A stretch of DNA of 12,478 nucleotides. Origin: an uncultured bacterium (GTDB lineage: Bacteria; Patescibacteriota; Minisyncoccia; Phycocordibacterales; CAIZLB01). Both the position numbers and the translations under genes were made by a program. Shown in pieces: positions 5,821-12,478 of this stretch. The stretch spans positions 1 through 12,478 of the forward strand of contig CAIPFZ010000044.1 of assembly GCA_903864515.1 (NCBI GenBank), in the 5' to 3' direction. The notes under the pieces were generated by a model. It saw only the letters and a list, made by a program, of their open reading frames with translations, had not been told where the DNA came from and did no database searches. Every line of letters starts with the position of its first letter. Position 1 is the first letter of the stretch.

Positions 5821-6615
5821 ATGAAAAAGAAAATCGCAATATGTCTCGCCACCCTCGCCGCCTTTACTTTTACCTTCGGTGGTGAAATCAAGGATGAGCT
5901 TTACACTCAACTTCTCCGCCTTACCGCAAGGGAACTCGTGACTCCACAGTTCATTGCCAAGGCATTGGAGTCTCGCAAGCACAACTTTGGGGGATGCGAT
6001 GTCCGTTTCAGTGATGCCTATTACCAGGCACGTGAGACGACATACTACTCCACTCCTTGGGGTAAGGAGTATTTCGAAAAGTCCAGCCGTGAATCCTATG
6101 AGGTGTATAGCACTTTGAAGGTGGTCTTGGTTGCAAGCTTGAAAAAACAACTACATGACGGCACAACCTTGATCGACACCTACTCCGCTTGTCGGGAGAG
6201 TTTCAAAAACTCTCTTGCTGGTGAGACACCTGAGCTTCGCGAGTCGCTTTTGAAGTCTGTCACTGGCGCTATCGAGACGTTCGAAAAGGTGAAGAGTGCA
6301 AAGTACCGCGATGAACTGCAAGCTCTGGCTACTCAAGAAGTCATCCGGCTTTACGGGTTTGATCAGAGTAAGATTGAGGAAATGCTCGCGAAAAATGTCG
6401 ATGCCGAAGCAATCATTGAGCAAGTCAAACTTCAGCAGAAACTGGAGGCTGAAGCTCAAAGTTTGAACAAGATGACCGAGGTCGAATCAACTCGGGACCG
6501 TGATCTCGAAAAGTTCGCTCTCCGCCGTTTCAATGAGGGTGGAGTGAGACTAATCGACAAGTATCTTGCTGTCACCCGCCTAGCGGCAGAAGACATCAAG
6601 AGCACTATCAAATAA
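5821..6615 (+). CDS. Orphan exported alpha-helical protein, function unknown
   Basis: 264 residues from the ATG at 5821. I recognise no family. The N-terminus is a Sec-type signal peptide: KKK followed by the hydrophobic stretch IAICLATLAAFTFTF, then GGE. There is no lipobox. The remainder looks almost wholly helical and charged, with coiled-coil-like segments near residues 170-230 (EAIIEQVKLQQKLEAEAQ), and only two Cys in the predicted mature part. I chose ATG 5821 because it puts the signal peptide at the N-terminus; a TTG at 5761 with AGGAG 3 bases upstream would add 20 polar residues. The gene uses many CTC, CGC, GCC and ACC codons, clearly unlike the AT-rich neighbours. It has its own promoter and terminator and is convergent with dnaE. 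Likely acquired; role outside the membrane unknown. Confidence 0.72.
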   Translation: MKKKIAICLATLAAFTFTFGGEIKDELYTQLLRLTARELVTPQFIAKALESRKHNFGGCDVRFSDAYYQARETTYYSTPWGKEYFEKSSRESYEVYSTLKVVLVASLKKQLHDGTTLIDTYSACRESFKNSLAGETPELRESLLKSVTGAIETFEKVKSAKYRDELQALATQEVIRLYGFDQSKIEEMLAKNVDAEAIIEQVKLQQKLEAEAQSLNKMTEVESTRDRDLEKFALRRFNEGGVRLIDKYLAVTRLAAEDIKSTIK

Positions 6616-6633
6616 ATCATTGCCGTGAAATTC

Positions 6634-6646
6634 GGCGCAACTTAAC
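6634..6646 (+). repeat. 13-mer GGCGCAACTTAAC, copy 2 of a dispersed pair
   Basis: It matches 2031-2043 with one transition. Here it lies between the stop codon and the terminator, while copy 1 lies after its terminator. Confidence 0.4.
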
Positions 6647-6647
6647 C

Positions 6648-6698
6648 AAGGTCCTCGCTCAAGTAAGCTATTAAGCTGAAAGAGCGAGGCCTTTTTTT
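6648..6698 (+). terminator. Strong terminator after the orphan exported-protein gene
   Basis: AAGG-CCTCGCTC (6648-6660, with T6652 bulged) pairs with GAGCGAGGCCTT (6682-6693), followed by a run of seven T (6692-6698). The 21-base loop holds a small AGCT/AGCT hairpin. On the minus strand there is no good T-run, so a dnaE terminator here would be weak. Confidence 0.85.
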
Positions 6699-6706
6699 AT
6701 GTTTTT

Positions 6707-9700
6707 TTAATTCAACTCCTTCACCGTATCAATAATTATAGAAGGTGTTCCATTTCTGTTGGAAGTTTTTCCTTTTACGATTACGCATTTTTCTTGCTTC
6801 AAGCTGTTCTTGAGTAGCTCATAAGTTTTTGGAAATACCACGGCTTCAATTGTTCCAGAAAAATCTGCGAGGCGCAAAAACATCATTTTAATTGTAGGAT
6901 CTTTTTTGGTGGCTATCTCTTTTGCTTCTTCAATTATTCCAGCGATGATGACTGGGGTGCCTTCATCGTCAAACTTCTTTTTATTCTTATCATATGGCTG
7001 TTTATTTCCACTCCAACCACTTCCTTTATTTGCACTTTGGGATTTCTTTGCTTTTTCTGCTGCTAATCTTTCCTTTTCCTCTTTCTCAGCTTTGAACGCA
7101 TCGCTCATCATTGCATCCAATTGTTCTTGCGCACTCTGCGCTTCCTTTTTTATTCGTTCCTTTTCTTCTTCCTCTGCAATAATTTCTAATACTTTTGCGA
7201 TATTCACTTCACGCTTCTCCAAAATTGCTTTGTATTTATCAAGCGGGTGACCAGAAAGATACAATCCAAGAAGTTCCTTTTCCCATGCCAACTTTTCAGT
7301 TTGAGTGGCGTGGCCCAATTCTTGAAGCTTAAGATGAGGGCCATATCCACCAATTTTGTTTGCTAATCCTGACGCATTAAGAGCTTCTGTTGCCTCCGCT
7401 TCAAACATAGAGAATAGTGACTCTTGGTTTTCTGATCTATTCTGTTGTTCTTTGTTGTATTCCAATAAATCTTGCATGTTTGCAATCATTACTCCACGAT
7501 CACCGAAGGCATCCATCGCACCGGATTTAACAAGTGCTTCCATTGATTTTTTATTTAAATTCTTATCCTTAATTCTATTTAAAAAATCTTCAAGTGTTTT
7601 AAATTTTCCTCCCTTCTTGCGCTCTTCAATAATAACGTTAGCAATTCCTTCGCCAAAGTTTTTAATACTGTAAAGTCCAAAGCGAATTGAATCTGGAATT
7701 TGTTCACCATTCGCGTCCATTCCATTTCCTTTGATAACAGTGAAGTTTCCAAAACTCTCGTTCACGTCCGGTGGAAGAGTTGGGATATTCATTCTTTTAC
7801 ATTCAGCGACGAAGGATGCAATTTCATCAACATCACCATGCGCTCCTGTTAGAATTGCGGCCATGTAAATTGCAGGGAAGTTGGCCTTCATGTAAGCGGT
7901 CTGATAGGCAAGGCGTCCATAACTCGCGGCGTGAGCTTTGTTGAATCCATAAGCCTGGAAAGGTTCAAAGAGTTTCCATAATTTATCAGCAAAAGCTTTT
8001 GTCTGACCACGCTTAATAATACCCTCAGTTAATTTAATTCTCTGATTGGCCATTTCCTCTCTGTTTTTCTTTCCAACAGCTTTTCTAAACTTATCCGCTT
8101 CAAGCCAAGAATATCCAGCCAGTTCAATCGCAGAGAACAACAAGTCATCCTGATACACAATTAGTCCAAATGATTCCTTCAAATATTTCTCCATTCTGGG
8201 ATCTTCATATTTTGTGAGACGAGGATCATTTTTTCTTCTAATATATTCTGGAATTGTTTCCATCGGTCCAGGACGATACAAGGCAACCATGGCGTTGATA
8301 TCGTGAATTGATGTTGGTTTCAGCTCTTTCAAAAATCTTGTCATTCCAGAACCGTTTAATTGGAACAATCCGTTTGTCTCACCGCGAGCAAGCATATCGA
8401 ACGCCTTTTGATCGTTAAGTGGAATATTATCAAGATCAACTTTTACACCTTCAATTTTTTCAGCCAAGATAATAGCGTCCGCCAACTGTGAGAGGTTTTT
8501 AATTCCAAGGAAGTCAAATTTCATAAGACCAGCGTTGTTTTCATCAACGGAGCGCATATCGTACTGAGTAATAATTCTATCTCCTCCTTTTGGATCAAGC
8601 TGTAGTGGAACAACGTCAGTCAAAGTAATAGGGGAAACCACAACTCCGGCGGCGTGGACGGAAATGTGACGAGCGTTTCCTTCAATCTTTTGGGCCATGT
8701 CAATAATTGTTCTAACCTCAGAATCATTCTTATATAATTCCGCAAGCTCTGGAGTCTCAAGCATTGCGCGTTCAATTGTCATTGCAAAACCCTGTTGGCC
8801 CATTGGAATTAATTTGGAAATCTTATCTCCCAATGTATATGGATATCCAAGTGCACGAGCAACGTCCTTCACCGCACCTCTGGCCATCATAGTTCCAAAT
8901 GTTCCAATTTGTGCAACTTTATCAGCTCCATATTTCTCGCGTGTGTATCCAATCATTTGATCTCTACGGTTATCGGCAAAGTCCATGTCAATATCCGGTG
9001 CAGAAGGACGCTCTGGGTTTAGGAATCTTTCAAATGGCAGTTTGTATTCAAGTGGATTCACGTTTGTAATTCCAGTTAAGTACGTCGTGATAGAACCTGC
9101 AACGGAACCTCTAATATTAGTTAGAATTCCGTTGTTGTGGGCATATCTTAGAAGGTCTGCCACCACCAGGAAGTATGCAGAATATCCTTTTGTCTTAATG
9201 ACTGAGAGCTCAAATTCAATTCTCTCTTTTGCTTCATCGTCCATCAGGAGTTTTCTTCTCTCAACTCCTGCATATGTTAAGTGGCGAAGCTCATCATCTG
9301 CTGTCCTTCCAGACTCCACAACGTATTCCGGGAACAACCATTTTCCTAGTGTAATTTCTAGATTACATTTATCCATTATGACTTTACAATTCTCTATTGC
9401 GTCTGGTTCGTTTTTGAAAAGTTCATCCGCCTCGGCTTGATTAATGAAAGAGAAGTCTGCATCATCATCTCTATTTCTTTCGCCAAACTGATCGGCAATT
9501 TTCATCAGCACATCACGAGTCTTGCTGTCTTCTTTTTTTATATAATAAGTATCATGCGCTGCAACAAGAGGAATATTTTCAGCTCTTGCAAATTCAATGA
9601 GTTGACGCATCTTTTCTTCATGGCCTTCAATTTCTTCATGATGAGTTATTTCAATATAAAAATCCTCGCCAAAGTTTTTCTTATAAAAATCTGCAGTTTC

Positions 9701-10213
9701 TTTTGCATGTTCACTGTTGTGTCCAACGAGTGCTTGGGGAAGTTCACCGCTAAAGGAGGGCATTATACAAAGTAGTCCTTCTTTGTGTTTTTCAATTAAC
9801 TCTCGGTCTATGCGAGGTTTGTAATAGAAGCCTTCAAAGTTGGCGGCAGTAACAAGTCTAATTAAACTTTTATAACCCTCTTGGTCTTTTGCAAGAAGAA
9901 CAAGACGGCTTCTTCTGTTATCGATTCTCGGTTCTTTGTCATGTCTTGTTCTTGCTGCAACAAAAAAATCTACTCCAATAATTGGCTTGATGTTGGCGTC
10001 TTTACATTTTTTAAAAAACTCAATAACGCCGTACATGTTTCCTGCGTCTGTGAGTGCGACGGCGGGCATGTTATTTGCAACAGCCGCTTTGATTAGATCT
10101 TTTACTTTAGGTACTGCCTGAAGAAGACTGAAGTGTGAGTGATTGTGAAGGTGAATGAACGGGTGTTTGGGCGTTGTGTCTACTTCTGTTGTTTCGATTT
10201 TTATATCTGCCAT
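6707..10213 (-). CDS. dnaE: DNA polymerase III alpha subunit (replicative polymerase)
   Basis: 1168 residues, usual for DnaE; synthesises the chromosome within the replisome. Parts in order: PHP domain (about 18-230, HLHNHSHFSLL at 21-31), palm and fingers with GSVAGS and FERFLNPERPSAPDIDMDF, catalytic aspartates D407, D409 and D567 (FDFLG), ELKPTSIHDINAMVALYRPGPM, FNKAHAASYGRLAYQTAY, a clamp-binding motif QESLF (930-934), a Lys/Glu/Ala-rich linker (about 1008-1085) and a C-terminal OB fold (1086-1168). The polymerase site is intact. The PHP metal site is not: SLLD is SLLQ (Q32), TDH is TDA (A57), GxE is GVD (D82) and NDVHY is HDTYY (220-224), so PHP proofreading is doubtful and a separate exonuclease would be needed. 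Single gene, divergent from the large exported-protein gene; leader about 110 bases, no Shine-Dalgarno sequence. Confidence 0.97.
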   Translation of the reverse strand: MADIKIETTEVDTTPKHPFIHLHNHSHFSLLQAVPKVKDLIKAAVANNMPAVALTDAGNMYGVIEFFKKCKDANIKPIIGVDFFVAARTRHDKEPRIDNRRSRLVLLAKDQEGYKSLIRLVTAANFEGFYYKPRIDRELIEKHKEGLLCIMPSFSGELPQALVGHNSEHAKETADFYKKNFGEDFYIEITHHEEIEGHEEKMRQLIEFARAENIPLVAAHDTYYIKKEDSKTRDVLMKIADQFGERNRDDDADFSFINQAEADELFKNEPDAIENCKVIMDKCNLEITLGKWLFPEYVVESGRTADDELRHLTYAGVERRKLLMDDEAKERIEFELSVIKTKGYSAYFLVVADLLRYAHNNGILTNIRGSVAGSITTYLTGITNVNPLEYKLPFERFLNPERPSAPDIDMDFADNRRDQMIGYTREKYGADKVAQIGTFGTMMARGAVKDVARALGYPYTLGDKISKLIPMGQQGFAMTIERAMLETPELAELYKNDSEVRTIIDMAQKIEGNARHISVHAAGVVVSPITLTDVVPLQLDPKGGDRIITQYDMRSVDENNAGLMKFDFLGIKNLSQLADAIILAEKIEGVKVDLDNIPLNDQKAFDMLARGETNGLFQLNGSGMTRFLKELKPTSIHDINAMVALYRPGPMETIPEYIRRKNDPRLTKYEDPRMEKYLKESFGLIVYQDDLLFSAIELAGYSWLEADKFRKAVGKKNREEMANQRIKLTEGIIKRGQTKAFADKLWKLFEPFQAYGFNKAHAASYGRLAYQTAYMKANFPAIYMAAILTGAHGDVDEIASFVAECKRMNIPTLPPDVNESFGNFTVIKGNGMDANGEQIPDSIRFGLYSIKNFGEGIANVIIEERKKGGKFKTLEDFLNRIKDKNLNKKSMEALVKSGAMDAFGDRGVMIANMQDLLEYNKEQQNRSENQESLFSMFEAEATEALNASGLANKIGGYGPHLKLQELGHATQTEKLAWEKELLGLYLSGHPLDKYKAILEKREVNIAKVLEIIAEEEEKERIKKEAQSAQEQLDAMMSDAFKAEKEEKERLAAEKAKKSQSANKGSGWSGNKQPYDKNKKKFDDEGTPVIIAGIIEEAKEIATKKDPTIKMMFLRLADFSGTIEAVVFPKTYELLKNSLKQEKCVIVKGKTSNRNGTPSIIIDTVKELN

Positions 10214-10232
10214 GTTTTTGTTGCGTCGGTCG

Positions 10233-10260
10233 GGACGGAGGTTTAAGTCTCCGCCTTTTT
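10233..10260 (+). terminator. Terminator-like hairpin facing away from dnaE, in the dnaE leader
   Basis: CGGAG (10236-10240) pairs with CTCCG (10249-10253), extended by GG/CC across a bulged A, and is followed by TTTTT (10256-10260) on the plus strand. No plus-strand gene ends here, because dnaE starts 20 bases to the left in the opposite direction. It could stop antisense transcription across dnaE, or act as an mRNA hairpin in the dnaE leader. Confidence 0.45.
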
Positions 10261-10304
10261 GTTAGGACACTTTTAATTATTTTGTGTTTTTAAAGATATC
10301 GCAG

Positions 10305-10342
10305 TACTATGTACAATAATATACGTAGTATTATATGTAGTA
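10305..10342 (+). repeat. Three related 9-bp half-sites at the dnaE promoter
   Basis: TACTATGTA (10305-10313) is inverted relative to TACGTAGTA (10322-10330) and TATGTAGTA (10334-10342); the last two are direct repeats 12 bases apart. A minus-strand TATAAT (10335-10330), the best dnaE -10 candidate with only a weak TTACTC at -35, lies inside the array. The arrangement resembles an operator, but AT-rich DNA can give it by chance. Confidence 0.35.
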
Positions 10343-10428
10343 TAAGCCCTTATGAGTAAAATCCAAAATCCTAAAAAATCTACTAAAAATCAAGTATGGA
10401 TTTTATGCACGATTGTTTATTAAATTTG

Positions 10429-10437
10429 TGTTACAAT
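10429..10437 (+). promoter_or_regulatory. Extended -10 promoter for the large exported-protein gene
   Basis: TGT-TACAAT (10429-10437) fits an extended -10 element (TGn plus hexamer). No good -35 hexamer is seen at the right distance. The expected leader is about 45-50 bases, ending in an A-rich stretch just before the ATG at 10491. Confidence 0.45.
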
Positions 10438-10490
10438 TTAACAGCGTATCGTTGACTCCAAAAATAATATTTAAAATAAATAAAGAAAAA

Positions 10491-12329
10491 ATGAAAAAAA
10501 ATTCAATTTTGATGATGTTTACCTTACTTGCTCTTGTCTCCTTCAACCAAGTTTCCGCTCAAACACCATCACCATCTTCTTATATACTTAGTGCCTCCAT
10601 TAGAGAATATATAACTCCATTTGCTGGATTTGGAGTGGATATGACACCTGACTCTTGCTCTGCCTATGCCAACATCGCTGCTGATATTACAAAGATTACA
10701 TATCTATTAAGTACACAGATAAAGGAGATGATGGAGTTGTATAGTAGTCAATCATGTAATACAGAAGTATCACCATCTGTTGCGTGTACTAACTACCTAG
10801 ACACAATAAACAACCTAACCCTAACCTATGCCACATATCAAGCAGAAGCTCTAAAACAAGCAAGTGATAAGACTAGGGTATGTAATGCTGACAATACAAG
10901 AAAGGTTGGAGTATACAAGAGAACATATTATGGAATAGATGTGGTTGCTCTCACATACGCATCTGTAAGAGATGTGTATGTGGGCAAGAAGTTCACTGAC
11001 TATGCCACACTCATTAATAACGTTAATACTAATCTGGTTAGTAAGCTAAATGCTGCGATAGTATCTAATAAGTTTGTTGATACTAAGCCAGTCTCCAAAC
11101 CACTTCGAATTCTTGCGCAAAATACATTAAAAACAACAACGAAGGTTGCTATTCGAAGAGCAAGAGTTATACCAGCTGTACCTACAGCATCATTGAGTAA
11201 TCCAAATGCATTCTTGTTCTTTGGACAAACAAGTAATACAGGAGATGGGACACTGGGAGCTATTCCATTTAATTCACTGCAGGAGTATGTAAATGCATAC
11301 AATGATAACAATACAAGGTTTGGTGATATTTACAGTACAATCAACAGGCCACTACTTGATGCTGGAAGTGCGACGCTTGTGAATATCAATAAACAGATTG
11401 ATCTAAGGCTTCCATCTGTGAAGAGACCAGCTCCAGCAGCAGAACCTGTTGCTGAGGTGGTACCACCTGTCACGCAGAAGGCAAGCGTTATTAACTCTAT
11501 TGGTAACTGGTTTGGAGATGTGTGGGGAATAGTCTCTGACTTCTTTGGTTATATCTTCTGGGGGGAGACGGCTGGGGCAAGACCGATGGCAGCGAGCGGA
11601 ACAGGAAGTGAAACAGCTTATCCAGAGACTTGTCCAGGTCTAAAGGGGCCAAGACCTGCACCGAGTCTTTCTGTTCCTTTGCAGTCTGACAGCACGTCTG
11701 GAGCGACACTTTTAAAACCTTCAGAAGATGGTTGGTTGCGATCTTCGGGCATTTTTAATAATCTATTTGTTCAGAATTCAGATATACAAGAAGTTGTTTA
11801 TAAAAGCATAAGTATTCCATCTGGAAATATACCAACATTAACACCAGAAGAAGAAACATGGTTGGTTAGAAGTAGATATATTGATGATAATGAGTATAAG
11901 TCATCATCCACACCAGAAGTTTCAGAAAAAAAACCTGGGGATATTCAAAAAAAGGTAAGGGAAGTGGCTGTGAAGTATGTTGGTAAATATCCAGATTTTG
12001 AATATAAATCTGATTTAAGTAAACCAATAGATCCATATGATTGTTTAAGGAAGTTTGATTTTATTAATGCAGGCATATCTGCTGATGATAGCCAAATAAA
12101 AAAAAGCGATCAGCGTGATTTAATGTGGGATTATGGTGTCCCAGATTTATTAGCTTACGCCTTTAGTTATGTGGACGTAACTGTTACTGCATTAAATCAA
12201 ACAGCACGTGCTACCTATAATACTAAAGCGGAGAGATCATTGGATGTTTTGACTGGTAAGCGTGAGGAGAAGAAATATTCAGATTTAAAATTGAAATATT
12301 ATAACAATTCCAAAAAAATAACAAAGTAG
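10491..12329 (+). CDS. Large exported protein with aromatic amphipathic segment, function unknown
   Basis: 612 residues from the ATG at 10491; an in-frame ATG at 10413 lies upstream of the promoter's -10 box and was not used. Signal peptide: MKKNSILMMFTLLALVSFNQVSA with cleavage expected before Q24. No family recognised. The mature protein begins with a mostly helical region (about 30-310) holding Cys 56, 89, 99 and 131, which could form two disulfides. A Pro/Ala/Val linker follows (about 311-332), then a strikingly aromatic segment, residues 337-357 (W340, F341, W345, F351, F352, Y354, F356, W357), that could lie in or on a membrane. The C-terminal part (about 365-612) is polar and Ser/Pro/Lys-rich, with a basic end. 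It may be a membrane-associated envelope protein. Single gene, divergent from dnaE. Confidence 0.78.
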   Translation: MKKNSILMMFTLLALVSFNQVSAQTPSPSSYILSASIREYITPFAGFGVDMTPDSCSAYANIAADITKITYLLSTQIKEMMELYSSQSCNTEVSPSVACTNYLDTINNLTLTYATYQAEALKQASDKTRVCNADNTRKVGVYKRTYYGIDVVALTYASVRDVYVGKKFTDYATLINNVNTNLVSKLNAAIVSNKFVDTKPVSKPLRILAQNTLKTTTKVAIRRARVIPAVPTASLSNPNAFLFFGQTSNTGDGTLGAIPFNSLQEYVNAYNDNNTRFGDIYSTINRPLLDAGSATLVNINKQIDLRLPSVKRPAPAAEPVAEVVPPVTQKASVINSIGNWFGDVWGIVSDFFGYIFWGETAGARPMAASGTGSETAYPETCPGLKGPRPAPSLSVPLQSDSTSGATLLKPSEDGWLRSSGIFNNLFVQNSDIQEVVYKSISIPSGNIPTLTPEEETWLVRSRYIDDNEYKSSSTPEVSEKKPGDIQKKVREVAVKYVGKYPDFEYKSDLSKPIDPYDCLRKFDFINAGISADDSQIKKSDQRDLMWDYGVPDLLAYAFSYVDVTVTALNQTARATYNTKAERSLDVLTGKREEKKYSDLKLKYYNNSKKITK

Positions 12330-12366
12330 ATTTATATTTCAGATATTAGTTTACATGTACGTTAAT

Positions 12367-12406
12367 ATAAAACAACCAACAGATCTAAATCTGTTGGTTG
12401 TTTTAT
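12367..12406 (+). terminator. Terminator of the large exported-protein gene, probably bidirectional
   Basis: An 18-base arm (12367-12384, containing AACAACCAACAGAT) pairs perfectly with 12389-12406 around the loop CTAA. A- and T-runs at the base of the stem suit both directions. The 72 bases after it are AT-rich, with no gene or motif that I can support. Confidence 0.92.
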
Positions 12407-12478
12407 AAAACTTTCCCTCTTAGTTTAAAACTCACCCTTATTATTCTTATTCAACAGATATTTTTATAATAAATATAT

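Noticed and set aside
2031..6646. Integron attC sites (ACTTAAC fits RYYYAAC)
   Set aside because: No partner GTTRRRY with the paired L boxes at suitable distance, and no integrase in the window.
8697..9775. Plus-strand frames inside dnaE
   Set aside because: They lie fully opposite well-conserved polymerase motifs and have no supporting start signals.
10413..10490. Upstream ATG extension of the large exported protein
   Set aside because: It would start before the promoter's -10 box and bury the signal peptide behind 26 residues.

Overview
This 12.5 kb window looks like a chromosomal segment of an AT-rich, small-genome bacterium. My best guess is a member of the Candidate Phyla Radiation (Patescibacteria, Parcubacteria-like); this is an inference. 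It rests on standard-code genes mostly lacking Shine-Dalgarno sequences, a ThrRS without its TGS domain, a short ABC-F protein, and large orphan exported proteins with a VPxTG-type anchor. No rRNA, tRNA, CRISPR array, transposase or integrase is visible.

Layout from left to right. (1) Positions 1-1146 hold the 3' part of a surface-protein gene: identical 33-bp tandem repeats, a Tyr/Ser/Asn-rich stalk, two Cys-bracketed PKD/Ig-like domains, then VPATG, a membrane helix and a basic tail. (2) 1227-2018 is a self-contained unit (promoter, orphan gene, terminator). (3) thrS lies on the minus strand (2070-3869), behind its own promoter and a terminator-like attenuator. (4) Divergent from thrS is an ABC-F ATPase gene (4162-5619) with a structured leader. 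(5) 5682-6698 is a second self-contained unit encoding an orphan exported helical protein. (6) dnaE, the replicative polymerase, lies on the minus strand (6707-10213). (7) Divergent from dnaE is a gene for a 612-residue exported protein of unknown function (10491-12329), ended by a perfect 18-bp-stem terminator.

The housekeeping genes (thrS, ABC-F, dnaE) serve tRNA charging, ribosome-associated translation control and DNA replication. Interspersed between them are orphan genes. The two units in (2) and (5) are richer in G+C than their surroundings, each has a TTGACA/TACTAT promoter and its own terminator, and both carry the same 13-mer GGYGCAACTTAAC just downstream of the gene, which suggests separately acquired cassettes.

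The observations most worth following are the thrS leader (attenuator overlapped by a 17-codon ORF), the pair of cassette-like units, the repeat-bearing surface protein with a sortase-like signal, and the eroded PHP metal site of DnaE. I did not find a clearly new multi-gene system.
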